Assembly (NCBI RefSeq): GCF_000017545.1
Contig: NC_009718.1
Coordinates: forward strand, 62,001 to 126,000
Origin: Fervidobacterium nodosum Rt17-B1
GTDB taxonomy: Bacteria; Thermotogota; Thermotogae; Thermotogales; Fervidobacteriaceae
Direction: 5' to 3'
Length of the DNA: 64,000 bases
The translations under genes were made by a program, and so were the position numbers. The notes under the pieces were generated by a model. The model was not told the DNA's origin, ran no database searches, and was given only the letters and a program-made list of their open reading frames with translations. How positions within the stretch are numbered: the stretch's first letter is position 1; each line of letters begins with the position of its first letter. Shown here one piece after another: positions 7,205 through 15,271 of this stretch.

Positions 7205-8395
7205 TTATTTTCTTTTATTATATTCCCTTATCCCTTCCCCAAGTATCCTCACGGCGTCTGCGAGCTTTTCGGCTTCAAGTACGTACGCTATCCTTATTTC
7301 ACTCATTCCTGCTCCTGGCGTTGCGTAGAATCCGCTGAGCGGTGATACCATCGTCGTTTTTCCGTCAACGTTGAATTCTTTGAGCATCCAGATTATAAAG
7401 TCTTCCGCATTGTCAACTGGAAGCTTTGCAGAGAGGTAGAACGCTCCCTCAGGTTTGTGTACAACTACCCCAGGGATTTCTTTCATCGCTTCGTATGTTG
7501 CGTCTCTTCTTTTTTGGTATTCATCCCTCACTGAATTTGTGTATTCCTCGCCAAGTGTAAGCAATCCAATAGCACCGAATTGTGTTGTCTCCGCTGGACA
7601 AAGCCTTGCCTGTGCAAATTTGAGAGCGCTTTTGTAAAATTCTTTGTTCTTGGTTACCAACGTTCCTATCCTTGCGCCGCAGGCGCTGTACCTTTTCGAT
7701 ATACTGTCAACCATTATCGTCTGTTCTTCGATTCCTTCGAAATGAAATACTGATATGTGTTTCCTGCCGTCGAATGTGAATTCCCTGTACACTTCGTCCG
7801 AGATTATCACAAGATTATGCTTCTTTGCGAATTCAACAATTTGCTTCATCTCTTCGTAGGTGTAGACTGTGCCCGTTGGATTCGACGGGTTTGAGAAGAG
7901 AATAGCTTTCGTTTTTGGGCTGACAACCTTTTCAAATTCACTCATCGGCGGCAGTCGATAGCCGTCTTCAGTGTGGGCAGTCACGGGAACAAGTTTGACA
8001 TTTAGATAGGAAGCAAATCCAAGGTAATTTGCGTAGAATGGTTCTATTGTGATAACCTCATCACCTGGGTCGCATACGACACCAAGAGCAAACATTATCG
8101 CTTCGCTTCCACCGTTTGTTACCATTATTTCGTCGGCGCTCACGTGTATGTTATGCCTTGCGTAGTATTTTGAAAAAGCTTCCCTGAGTTCTAAAAGACC
8201 CTGAGAATGAGTGTATGCAACGACTTCTGGTTTGTATTTATCGATATATTCGTACCACACGCTTGGAGTCTTTATATCCGGCTGTCCTATGTTGAGATAG
8301 TAAATATTTATACCTCTTTTTTTAGCTTCGTCTGCGTACGGGACCAATCTTCTTATTGGACTTGCGGGTGTTTCAACTGCCCTTTTTGATACCAT
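7205..8395 (-). CDS. class I/II aminotransferase (aspartate aminotransferase-like)
   Basis: A complete 396-residue fold-type I PLP enzyme. Visible residues are the PLP-contacting Asn and Asp-Tyr pair (SNPSNPTGT, then SDEVYREF with Asp200 and Tyr203), the Schiff-base Lys234 in DSISKRYSACGARIG and the substrate Arg region near the C-terminus (EIRIAY). It transfers amino groups between an amino acid and 2-oxoglutarate; aspartate or another dicarboxylic amino acid is the best guess, but specificity cannot be read from sequence. The ATG has a GCCTCCTC-complementary ribosome site. It is intact although surrounded by fragments and mobile elements. Confidence 0.85.
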   Translation of the reverse strand: MVSKRAVETPASPIRRLVPYADEAKKRGINIYYLNIGQPDIKTPSVWYEYIDKYKPEVVAYTHSQGLLELREAFSKYYARHNIHVSADEIMVTNGGSEAIMFALGVVCDPGDEVITIEPFYANYLGFASYLNVKLVPVTAHTEDGYRLPPMSEFEKVVSPKTKAILFSNPSNPTGTVYTYEEMKQIVEFAKKHNLVIISDEVYREFTFDGRKHISVFHFEGIEEQTIMVDSISKRYSACGARIGTLVTKNKEFYKSALKFAQARLCPAETTQFGAIGLLTLGEEYTNSVRDEYQKRRDATYEAMKEIPGVVVHKPEGAFYLSAKLPVDNAEDFIIWMLKEFNVDGKTTMVSPLSGFYATPGAGMSEIRIAYVLEAEKLADAVRILGEGIREYNKRK

Positions 8396-8722
8396 TTCTC
8401 TTGCCTCCTCTTCAAAGAAATATTTTTGATTAGCCTCCTGAAATACGTTTTTTCTTATTTTTTCAAAAAATTCTTACTTCCCTTTCTTTTCCAAAAGAGT
8501 TTATCTAAAATCTTAATAATTTTAATTTTTTATCTTTAATGAATTAATTCATTATTTTTATGTCGCTTTATTCCTTCTTAGATTATTTTTTTTAACTACT
8601 TCCCCACCATTTTCCCTCAAACTAACCCTCTTATGCCCACCTGGTTTGTTCCACACTCTCACATTCCTTCGTCCTATTTGAGCGGTTAAACCCCCTGTTT
8701 TTGGAGAATAATTAAGCGAGTC
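8396..8722. other. intergenic region, nothing recognised
   Basis: This T-rich stretch holds the ribosome site and presumably the promoter of the minus-strand aminotransferase. Its other end must contain the end of the IS3-type element. I looked for terminal inverted repeats matching the DNA upstream of orfA (10132-10265) and found none I could defend. Confidence 0.5.
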
Positions 8723-9685
8723 TCATTTTTTCACAACCACCACTCTGTTAATTGCGCCTTTCCTACTTTCTTGCTCGTTTAATAGTTCATCATATTCGCT
8801 CGGTGTCATATATCCTAATGATCCGTGCGGCCTTATCTCTTGGTAGAAGTATATGTATGCTTTGTATGCATTGTATACGTCTTCTATGTACTCAAATTCA
8901 TTCATTTGTACGAATTCTCTCTCTACTACTGAATGATGTGACTCTATGTATGCTTGGCTGTTTGGATTGTTCTTGTATCCAAATTCATGCTCTATTCCCA
9001 TTTCTTCCAGGTATCCTTCCGTTGCTTTTGATTTGAATTGTGGCCCATTGTCTGTCCTTATCGTCAGTTTCTTCGTATCTACTTTCCTGTATTCTATCGC
9101 TCTTTCTATGCATTCTATGAAGTTCTTCGATTTGCTCTTCTGTCCCAAATGTGTCCCTACTATCGTTTTGTCTCTCACGTCTATTATGTCAAGCATCGGT
9201 ACGTATCCGTCTTTCTTTGTCGGTATGAATTTAATGTCTGCTTCCCAATATCTATTTGTCTCTCCTATTTCATGATCCTTTGGCCTTTTCTTTGGATGTT
9301 TTGCATGTTTCTTGTACTTACGTATTAGTCCGAGTTCTTTCCTCATTCTGTATATTTTCTTGTGATTTACTATTATTCCGTATCTTCTCTTCAGTACTTT
9401 CGAGAGCTTCTTGTCTCCAAGTGTCTTGATGTAGTATTCTGGATCATTACAGTTCTCATTCTCGTATATCGTAACTAAAAGTCCCTCTATTTCTTCGTCG
9501 CTGATTGTTTCCCCTGTTACCTTTGTTGAGTAGCCTTTGCATCTTCTTTTGCTCTTTCCCTTTATCCAATCTATTGAAAAGAACGTTCGTGTTGTTGCGT
9601 AAAATGTGCTTGAACTCATTTGAAACTTCCCTAAAAGATATCTTAGGCATACTCCAATTCTCTTGTACTTCAAACTTATTAACAA
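8723..9685 (-). CDS. IS3-family transposase OrfB (DDE catalytic part)
   Basis: A 320-codon frame with the retroviral-integrase fold. The catalytic triad is visible: Asp in YWEADIKF, Asp in RTDNGPQF, and Glu in AYIESHH 36 residues later, the D-35-E spacing of the IS3 group. An HTH_21-like part precedes it. The nominal TTG start has no ribosome site, and the frame continues upstream to overlap the end of orfA, so it is most likely made as an OrfAB fusion by -1 frameshifting. It catalyses copy-out/paste-in transposition. Confidence 0.88.
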   Translation of the reverse strand: MLISLKYKRIGVCLRYLLGKFQMSSSTFYATTRTFFSIDWIKGKSKRRCKGYSTKVTGETISDEEIEGLLVTIYENENCNDPEYYIKTLGDKKLSKVLKRRYGIIVNHKKIYRMRKELGLIRKYKKHAKHPKKRPKDHEIGETNRYWEADIKFIPTKKDGYVPMLDIIDVRDKTIVGTHLGQKSKSKNFIECIERAIEYRKVDTKKLTIRTDNGPQFKSKATEGYLEEMGIEHEFGYKNNPNSQAYIESHHSVVEREFVQMNEFEYIEDVYNAYKAYIYFYQEIRPHGSLGYMTPSEYDELLNEQESRKGAINRVVVVKK

Positions 9686-9705
9686 TTCTCCAACATTTGT
9701 CGATT

Positions 9706-10131
9706 TTACTTTTGTTGATTCTCTTTCTTGCTGTTTGTTTTTTTTAATAACTCTATTTGGTCTAATGCTATCCTCAATTGTACTTCCTTCTCGAGCAGTA
9801 TCTTCTCGTAGTATTCAAGTTTCCGTTTCAAGGCAATTGTGTCGTTCGGATTGGTTGAATCGTCTCTCCGAACACCTGCCGATTCAAAGATGAATGGCGG
9901 TATCTTTGAATAATCTGATATGATTGATCCCGGCCTTCCTCTGCTGACATTGAATACTGAATCATCGTATCCTGATTCCTTGTAATTCTTCAACCATCTG
10001 AAGAATATGCTGGGAGAGATTGAATATTTCTCACAAATCTGCGCTTGTGACTTATCACCGTTAAGATATTCCTTGACGACAGTAAGTTTGAACTCTGGAG
10101 AATACTCTTTCCTGCTCTGCATACGACTCAC
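9706..10131 (-). CDS. IS3-family transposase OrfA (DNA-binding part)
   Basis: A 141-residue protein with an N-terminal helix-turn-helix (YSPEFKLTVVKEYLNGDKSQAQICEKYSIS is its span, residues 10-39) and a C-terminal leucine-zipper-like coiled coil (LKRKLEYYEKILLEKEVQL). It binds element ends and mediates dimerisation. It starts at an ATG after GAGGGGTGAGTCGT. It ends 20 bases before the nominal OrfB start but overlaps the true open OrfB frame. Confidence 0.85.
   Translation of the reverse strand: MSRMQSRKEYSPEFKLTVVKEYLNGDKSQAQICEKYSISPSIFFRWLKNYKESGYDDSVFNVSRGRPGSIISDYSKIPPFIFESAGVRRDDSTNPNDTIALKRKLEYYEKILLEKEVQLRIALDQIELLKKTNSKKENQQK
9738..9745 (-). other. A8 slippery site for -1 frameshifting in IS3 element
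   Basis: On the coding strand an A8 run followed by C lies near the end of orfA, upstream of its stop and inside the stretch where the -1 frame is already open. A slip here would join OrfA to OrfB without a stop codon between them. This matches the programmed frameshift of IS3-family elements. Confidence 0.7.
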
Positions 10132-10265
10132 CCCTCTAAGATGAATTTTATCACTCTCCTAATTTCCCTCCAAATCCTTCATGGGGTGAATATGTTGAGG
10201 TATGGTGAGTTTGCTTATTCTCGTATCCTGGTTACTTTCCTAATGGAGGTGACCGGCTTTCTCAC
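10132..10265. other. spacer between IS3 and IS110 elements
   Basis: This interval contains the upstream end of the IS3 element and the downstream end of the IS110 element. A small hairpin AGGTGA-TCACCT is present near 10246-10268. No terminal repeats or target duplications could be defined, so the junction between the two elements is not located. Confidence 0.4.
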
Positions 10266-11525
10266 CTATACATATACTCTCTCCGGTTCATATCTTGTCT
10301 TGCTTTTCACTAACTTGAATATTATCCTTATCATTTTCAATCCTATTGCTATCAATGCTTGTGTCTCTTTTAATGGATTTTTTTCTCTTTTCCTCAGTTT
10401 TAAATATTTTTCCATTATTTCACGGTTATGTCTTATCACCGTTTTTGCCATCAAGTATATTATTTTCCTCAGTAACGGCCGCCCTCTTTTTGTTATCCGC
10501 GTTTTTCCTTTGTGTTCTCCAGAACTTTCTTCGTACAGGTTCAATCCAGCTAATTTCCTTATTTGTTTCCAGCTTTTAAACCTGCTTAACCCTCCTGTCT
10601 CTCCTAATATCGTGGCTGTCATTACCGTTCCTATCCCTGGCACACTTTCTATATATTCCCCTTCTTCTGTTTCTTCTATCATTTTTTTCATCTCTTCTTC
10701 TAGCTCTTGAATTTGTCTTGTTAATAGCTCTATTTCTTCCAATAGCATCCTTAATTTCATTTTCGCACTTTTTTGCCCTGCTCTTACTCCTACCGATTCT
10801 CTCGCTGCTTCGTATATCTTCCGCGCCCTACTTTTCCAGTCTTTCCCCTTTGTCGATTCTTTCAATACACTTTCTATTTCTTCTACTCCAACTCTTAATA
10901 TCTCTTCCGGAAATGGATAGGTCTTTAATAATTTCATCGAACCTTCCGAAAATATGTTTTTGTATATCTTCTCATACTCAGGAAAGTATTCGTCTATTAT
11001 AGCTATTACAATATTTTTTGAATTTTTTCTCTTACTTACTAATTGTTCCCTTGTCGTGGTTAATACTTTTAACTCACTATACACATCATTTGATAAATGC
11101 ATATCGAAATATCTTCCATCTTTGATTAATTTGGCTATTAATCCTGCATCTTTCTTGTCATTTTTACTAGGTGAGTTATCATCAAATTCTTTGCTTTTCT
11201 TCACATGATATGGATTTACTCCAACAAGATAATTTACTTGCTCGTTAGATTTCATTTGCCAAGCTAAAACCTTCCAATAATGCCCTGATGGTTCCATGCC
11301 TAAGATTACGTTGTTTAACCCTTCCTTTTGCTTAATAATTCTTATTTTTTCCTCTAACATTTTAATACCATCTATGGTATTATTAATCTTGAAAGGGCTA
11401 ATCAAATCAATTCCACGATAATCAGTCATCCTAACCCAATGATTTCTTTTAGCAACATCAATACCGACAATTAGAGTGTCTTGAGAAATTCTTGAAACTT
11501 TTGGATTAACATACTTTTGTTCCAT
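10266..11525 (-). CDS. IS110-family transposase (DEDD recombinase)
   Basis: A 419-residue protein. The N-terminal RuvC-like DEDD domain shows GIDVAKRNHW (first Asp), LGMEPSGHYW (Glu) and DKKDAGLIA (two Asp). A coiled-coil linker lies around residues 250-290. The C-terminal Tnp_20 domain has VPGIGTVMTATILGE and the serine-bearing YEESSGEHKG...ITKRG. IS110 enzymes use a bridge RNA encoded in the element to choose target and donor. The ATG at 11525 is preceded by AGGAGGCGATACC, which lies in one arm of a 15-bp inverted repeat. Confidence 0.93.
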   Translation of the reverse strand: MEQKYVNPKVSRISQDTLIVGIDVAKRNHWVRMTDYRGIDLISPFKINNTIDGIKMLEEKIRIIKQKEGLNNVILGMEPSGHYWKVLAWQMKSNEQVNYLVGVNPYHVKKSKEFDDNSPSKNDKKDAGLIAKLIKDGRYFDMHLSNDVYSELKVLTTTREQLVSKRKNSKNIVIAIIDEYFPEYEKIYKNIFSEGSMKLLKTYPFPEEILRVGVEEIESVLKESTKGKDWKSRARKIYEAARESVGVRAGQKSAKMKLRMLLEEIELLTRQIQELEEEMKKMIEETEEGEYIESVPGIGTVMTATILGETGGLSRFKSWKQIRKLAGLNLYEESSGEHKGKTRITKRGRPLLRKIIYLMAKTVIRHNREIMEKYLKLRKREKNPLKETQALIAIGLKMIRIIFKLVKSKTRYEPERVYV

Positions 11526-11526
11526 G

Positions 11527-11583
11527 GTATCGCCTCCTGATTTTAGTGTGATGGGGTAATTATATATTATCAGGAGGCGATAC
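11527..11583. repeat. 15-bp perfect inverted repeat covering the IS110 transposase ribosome site
   Basis: GTATCGCCTCCTGAT (11527-11541) and ATCAGGAGGCGATAC (11569-11583) are perfect inverted copies with a 27-base spacer. In a transcript entering from outside on the minus strand, the first arm would pair with the AGGAGG ribosome binding site and block translation. On the plus strand the same hairpin is followed by six T residues (11584-11589) and can act as a terminator. Confidence 0.8.
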
Positions 11584-11605
11584 TTTTTTCAAAATCTATT
11601 TTTCC

Positions 11606-11788
11606 TTACAGGAATGCTTTCCTAATCTCATAAACTCTCATTCCCCCTATTATTAACTTACTAAAATCTCTTTTTTCTAAATCACTTCTAATCTCTTTAA
11701 CGCTCATCTGTGCAAAACCTAAAGAAATTAGAAATGTTAAGATGATCGCTATTGCTAAGCCGATATTAATGATTTTTTTAAGTATAAT
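11606..11788 (-). pseudogene. short secreted-protein fragment with signal peptide, start lost
   Basis: An open frame of 60 codons encodes a clear signal peptide (KKIINIGLAIAIILTFLISL, then GFAQ) and about 35 further residues ending in RKAFL. Upstream in frame there is a stop immediately before ATT-ATA, so no normal start codon exists. It ends 20-30 bp from the IS110-associated inverted repeat, which suggests that insertion cut off the rest. I do not recognise the protein. Confidence 0.4.
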
Positions 11789-11857
11789 TTACTCTTTCCT
11801 AAAATGAGGCTAAAAATTATACAAATCTTTTTCTTTCCTTAAAATTATATCACATTT

Positions 11858-12067
11858 TTAATTTTCTTTTCTATATTTCTCCATAAAAATTACAGGTATT
11901 ATTCTTTTTTCTTTTTCAAATTCATTCCTCAGCTTGCAAGTGAAAAAGTCTCTGTCGTAGCCTGCTTGCTCTACCTTTTTCATGAATTCATCCACTATCT
12001 CTTTGAACTCTTTATACTATTCTTCAAGATTAAAAAGCTCAATTATCTCTTTTGCCTTTACTTCCAT
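11858..12067 (-). pseudogene. small acidic protein gene with in-frame TAG
   Basis: Starting at the ATG at 12067 right behind the helicase-loader relic, the frame reads about 70 codons of a helical, charged protein (MEVKAKEIIELFNLEE, then YKEFKEIVDEFMKKVEQ). A TAG at 12019-12017 interrupts it after 16 codons. The continuation is well conserved in character (CKLRNEFEKEKRIIPVIF), so this is a recently inactivated gene. Its function is unknown; it was probably part of the same replication module. Confidence 0.5.
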
Positions 12068-12069
12068 GA

Positions 12070-12717
12070 TCACCAGTTTTGCTCTCTCTTTCTTTTGTCA
12101 AGAGATACTACAAGAACTGACTTTGAAAGTCCAACTACTCTTGAATATATCCTTTCTCCTATTTTTTCCTTTATGTCATTTAGTTTTAAATTTGAAGTGA
12201 TTATTGTGGCAAGTTTATTTCTGTAGCGATAGTCTAAAAGCTGGACTATCTGCCCTTGTACCCATTCAGTGTATCTTTCTGCTCCAAGAGCATCCACAAG
12301 TAAAATTGGTATTCTTGCAATTTCATTTATGGGATATATCTCTATATCTTCGCTTGAGTAAAAATCTCTTATCTTTATGTATAAATTTTGGGACAAATAT
12401 GGCAAATGCATAATATTCGGGCTTTTGGTTTATTTCGTTTAGTATGGCAAAGGATAAATGGATTTTTCCTGATCCTGCTGATCCATAAAAGTAAATTCCA
12501 TATCCCTTTTTGTAAAGCTCTTTTTTCAAGTACAGGTTTGCCATATTTATTTCTGGCTCAAGGCTTTCAGCTATTTCAATGTTTGAGAAGTTTTTTTATA
12601 GGGAATTTCAATTATGAATTCTTTTAGTCTTTCCTTTGTTCTTATGCAGTAATACATTTTGAAAGGGTCATATGTGGGGTATATCTTCTTTCGACCTTTA
12701 TTAGGTTTGGCACGATT
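12070..12717 (-). pseudogene. DnaC/IstB-like helicase-loader ATPase, frameshifted
   Basis: Three frames together encode a DnaC-type AAA+ ATPase. The first has TKERLKEFIIEIPYKK, the second carries Walker A as YGSAGSGKIHL (the usual Thr is Ile), and the third has the Walker B region PILLVDALGAERYTEW and sensor TIITSNLKL. Frameshifts fall at an A-run near 12595 and again near 12400. Its 5' part is replaced at 12720 by the duplicated nitroreductase segment. Such proteins load replicative helicase in phages and plasmids. In this state it cannot be functional. Confidence 0.8.
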
Positions 12718-12721
12718 CCAT

Positions 12722-13013
12722 GAATGATTTTGGTTGCCAATTAAGCGATGGAAGAAATTACGCACTTTTTGATACAGGTACGGCTGTTGGATTTTTACTC
12801 GCTCAAGCGACGCAAATGGGTTTAGTTGCACACCCGGTAGCTGGATACGACCCGTTGAAAGTCAAGGAAATTTTAGAAATAGATGGTATAGTTATAACCA
12901 TAATCGCAGTTGGATACTGGGGAAATTTTGAGATGCTTAACGAAAAACATACTCAAGCTGAACAAAGTGAAAGAAACAGACAGCCTTTAGAAAATATTTT
13001 AAAGTTTGAATAA
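12722..13013 (+). pseudogene. nitroreductase-domain fragment (duplicate of fusion-gene 3' end)
   Basis: The frame matches residues 234-330 of the peroxiredoxin-nitroreductase fusion with a few silent and two or three amino-acid changes and a slightly different C-terminus (KFE instead of KII). It lacks the peroxiredoxin domain and the FMN-binding N-terminal part, so it cannot be active. An ATG occurs by chance at 12720, without a ribosome site. Confidence 0.9.
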
Positions 13014-13071
13014 TATAAATAATATAAACTCACCCTCCACTCACCCTGCAACTCCGAGCATTTAGTATTTT

Positions 13072-13093
13072 CCGCCCGAAAGGGCGGTTTTTT
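13072..13093 (+). terminator. rho-independent terminator (duplicate)
   Basis: CCGCCC-GAAA-GGGCGG followed by six T residues, identical to the terminator at 1559-1580. Confidence 0.88.
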
Positions 13094-13099
13094 ATTCTT

Positions 13100-13333
13100 T
13101 CAATCTCTATAGACGGTAACAAGATAAAATTCTCGACCGGACCATCTGACTATCGCTGACAATTTTCCATTTGTTATCCTTATGTTTCCATTCTTTTGAA
13201 AGATTACCTGTGAATCTTTTGACTCTAAAAGCTCTTTTAGCTCCTCAAAGTTTATTTGCCTTTCTAACATTCTTTCAAACGAATGTGGTGTTAAAAGCAA
13301 ATCTTTGTCTAGTAATTCTATATGTATAATCAA
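13100..13333 (-). CDS. DUF4258-like small protein, intact copy
   Basis: A 77-residue protein almost identical to the copy at 1587-1820 (HSFERMLERQINFEEL, then IRITNGKLSAIVRW). It starts with TTG at 13333 and, unlike the left copy, has a good ribosome site (AAGGAGG about nine bases upstream), so this is the likely functional copy. It is divergent from the diguanylate cyclase gene and convergent with the nitroreductase fragment. Role unknown; some DUF4258 proteins are linked to toxin-like or RNA-binding families, which I cannot test here. Confidence 0.65.
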   Translation of the reverse strand: MIIHIELLDKDLLLTPHSFERMLERQINFEELKELLESKDSQVIFQKNGNIRITNGKLSAIVRWSGREFYLVTVYRD

Positions 13334-13431
13334 TTCAGTAGACCTCCTTAAAAAAGTCTTTCGTTTCTTCTGTTTTGTTGTGATATAATTATAAAGATAT
13401 TATTCATTGATGCTTATTTGGGAGGATAAGA

Positions 13432-15036
13432 ATGAGAACAAAGGAACAATTCTTTAAATTTATTTCGATCATTAGATTCTCTTTTATATATTATTTTATA
13501 GCATTTTTAGCATTTTTGCTTTTAGTTATAATTATGAGATATTCGATATCAGTCCAAGGTTACAAGATTCAAGATTGGACAATGATACGTGAGAACAATG
13601 TTGGTAGTATAGAAATTAAGCAAATAAAAGTTCCGTATTACGAGATATTAAGAAAGCCAACAACAGCAATATTTTTCTCGAAACTTGAAAAAAATTATTT
13701 TGGTGATAAGGTTTATTATCTTTATTTACCACAGGTTGATGGAAGTTATTTGGCGGTTTACTCAAATAACAGGTTAATTGGAAGTTATGGGTTTTCTGAG
13801 AGTCGTAATGGGCATTTTTGGTACCAACCTTTTCTTTTTCAAATCCCGTTAGATACAAGTGAGATAGCAATAGAGATTTCCGGCGTCTATGAAATAGGTA
13901 TAGACTTTGTACCTACTATTATACCTGAGAATGAGAAGTATAAATATTTGATTTCATACTTAATGACAAATATACTTTTATTGACAAGTATTGGACTTGC
14001 TATGACATTATCTATCATATTGTACCTTATCTCCCGCAGCCTTTTGAAAGAGAAAAAAAGTGCATACCTTCATTTATCAATGTCAAGTTTGCTAGGAGCA
14101 ATTTGGATGCTTGATCTTCTTCCAATACCAACTACGGGAAGTTATACGATAATACTTATACTTAGAAAGATATTTGTTTCATCTGCTTATTTGGCTTTCG
14201 CTGCTTTGATTTACGGAATTTTTAAGCTATTTAGTGGAAAGATATCCATTGGTGCAAAGATATTCATTTTTATTAATTTCCTATCGGCAGCAATATTGTT
14301 GTTGTCTCCAAGTCATTATTTTTTAAAAACGTTTACAAATAACATCGCTGTTATGTTGTTTTTAAATGCAATATATCTAGTTATAGTAATTTTCAAAACA
14401 TATTCACCTGCACAAATTGCTTTTTCATTTTTCTTTGCTTTAACAGTTATCCATGATGGTTTTGTAATGTTTCTTTCAAGAAATCAAAAATTACTGTCTA
14501 TGTATGGCATCATAGCTCTATTCGGTGGTTTTGCGTACAGTCTTGTTAACGAGTACAGAGATATGGTTGTTGGTATTTCTTTAGCACATATGAAAAGTAT
14601 TACAGATAGTCTGACAGGTGCGTATACAAGGGGCGCACTTTCGGAGATTAAAATTTCTGAAAACGATGCTCTGGCCTATATAGATTTAAATAGATTCAAA
14701 CAGATTAACGATAATTATGGGCACGATGTTGGTGATCAGATACTCAAATTGTTAGTTAATACTTTAAGGTCGGTTATAAGAAAATCTGATTCGATAGTTC
14801 GAATGGGTGGAGATGAGTTTTTGGTTGTTTTAAAAGATTGCCCTGTTGAAAAAGCGAAGGAAATAATGGACAATGCAAAAGAGAAGTTTAACTCATCTCA
14901 CAAATTGAAACCAGATTTCTCTTACGGTGTTGTCTCAGGTTCCTCAAATTTACAAGAGGCATTATTTAAAGCAGATAAATTGATGTATGAGATGAAAGAT
15001 AATTTTTACAAAAAAATAGAAAATAAAGATATATGA
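13432..15036 (+). CDS. membrane-bound diguanylate cyclase (GGDEF)
   Basis: A 534-residue protein starting after GGGAGGATAAGA. One N-terminal membrane helix (residues about 12-35) is followed by an outside domain of about 140 residues, then about seven helices (residues 180-375), a 7TMR-DISM-like layout. The cytoplasmic GGDEF domain (from LTGAYTRGAL) carries the intact GGDEF signature at about 459 and an RxxD inhibitory site (RKSD) five residues before it. It should make cyclic di-GMP in response to an extracellular signal and be subject to product inhibition. It stands alone, just outside the right direct repeat. Confidence 0.88.
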   Translation: MRTKEQFFKFISIIRFSFIYYFIAFLAFLLLVIIMRYSISVQGYKIQDWTMIRENNVGSIEIKQIKVPYYEILRKPTTAIFFSKLEKNYFGDKVYYLYLPQVDGSYLAVYSNNRLIGSYGFSESRNGHFWYQPFLFQIPLDTSEIAIEISGVYEIGIDFVPTIIPENEKYKYLISYLMTNILLLTSIGLAMTLSIILYLISRSLLKEKKSAYLHLSMSSLLGAIWMLDLLPIPTTGSYTIILILRKIFVSSAYLAFAALIYGIFKLFSGKISIGAKIFIFINFLSAAILLLSPSHYFLKTFTNNIAVMLFLNAIYLVIVIFKTYSPAQIAFSFFFALTVIHDGFVMFLSRNQKLLSMYGIIALFGGFAYSLVNEYRDMVVGISLAHMKSITDSLTGAYTRGALSEIKISENDALAYIDLNRFKQINDNYGHDVGDQILKLLVNTLRSVIRKSDSIVRMGGDEFLVVLKDCPVEKAKEIMDNAKEKFNSSHKLKPDFSYGVVSGSSNLQEALFKADKLMYEMKDNFYKKIENKDI

Positions 15037-15083
15037 ATCATTATAGAGATTAAGTAAGATTTTCGATTTTTTTCAAATTTATC

Positions 15084-15113
15084 TTGACAAATATGGGAGT
15101 TTTTTTGTATAAT
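15084..15113 (+). promoter_or_regulatory. consensus promoter of the lysine operon
   Basis: TTGACA at 15084-15089 and TATAAT at 15108-15113, both perfect, are separated by 18 bp. Transcription would start near 15120, about 38 bases before the leader ORF. Confidence 0.88.
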
Positions 15114-15157
15114 TTATCCAAAAGATTTAACACTTTTTGATAGGGAGTATTGAAGGT

Positions 15158-15271
15158 ATGGAATTAAAAAGTCAAGCAGACCTTTTAAACAATAATTTCA
15201 GCAAAATGAATAAGAAAGCTAAACGCAGCTGCCCGCTGGAAGGTGGTCAGCTTGCGTTTGGCATGGAATAA
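15158..15271 (+). CDS. candidate 37-residue leader peptide of the lysine operon
   Basis: A short ORF with AGGGAG ten bases before the ATG. It encodes five lysines, four of them in a cluster of seven codons (Lys codons at 15203, 15212, 15215 and 15221). The cluster ends eight bases before a segment (15231-15237) that can pair with the terminator's 5' arm. The stop codon at 15269-15271 lies in the loop of the inner hairpin. This is the geometry of amino-acid-specific transcription attenuation, here for lysine. It is a hypothesis from sequence; a ligand-binding leader without translation remains possible. Confidence 0.5.
   Translation: MELKSQADLLNNNFSKMNKKAKRSCPLEGGQLAFGME

Larger units (their letters stand above)
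8723..10131 (-). mobile_element. IS3-family insertion sequence (coding part; ends undefined)
   Basis: Two overlapping transposase frames in IS3 arrangement (orfA then orfB in the -1 frame) with an A-run slippery site between them. The coordinates cover the coding part only. Terminal repeats and target duplication were not identified, so the true ends lie somewhat outside. Confidence 0.85.
12722..13334. repeat. direct repeat, right copy (island boundary)
   Basis: Second copy of the segment at 1223-1821, same orientation, offset 11,499 bp. This copy keeps the natural upstream region of the DUF4258-like gene but lacks the 5' part of the fusion gene, exactly complementary to the left copy. Confidence 0.93.

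Noticed and set aside
8640-10265. Terminal inverted repeats of the IS3 element
   Set aside because: A CACTCTC-like match occurs at both ends but in direct orientation, so it cannot be an IS3 terminal repeat. No convincing inverted pair was found.
10141-11208. Several hydrophobic plus-strand ORFs over the IS110 transposase
   Set aside because: They are antisense to a clear gene and consist of Leu/Ser/Phe-rich low-complexity sequence expected from the complement of a Lys/Glu-rich gene.
12720-13013. Second functional nitroreductase gene
   Set aside because: It lacks the FMN-binding N-terminal part, and its ATG comes from the junction and has no ribosome site.
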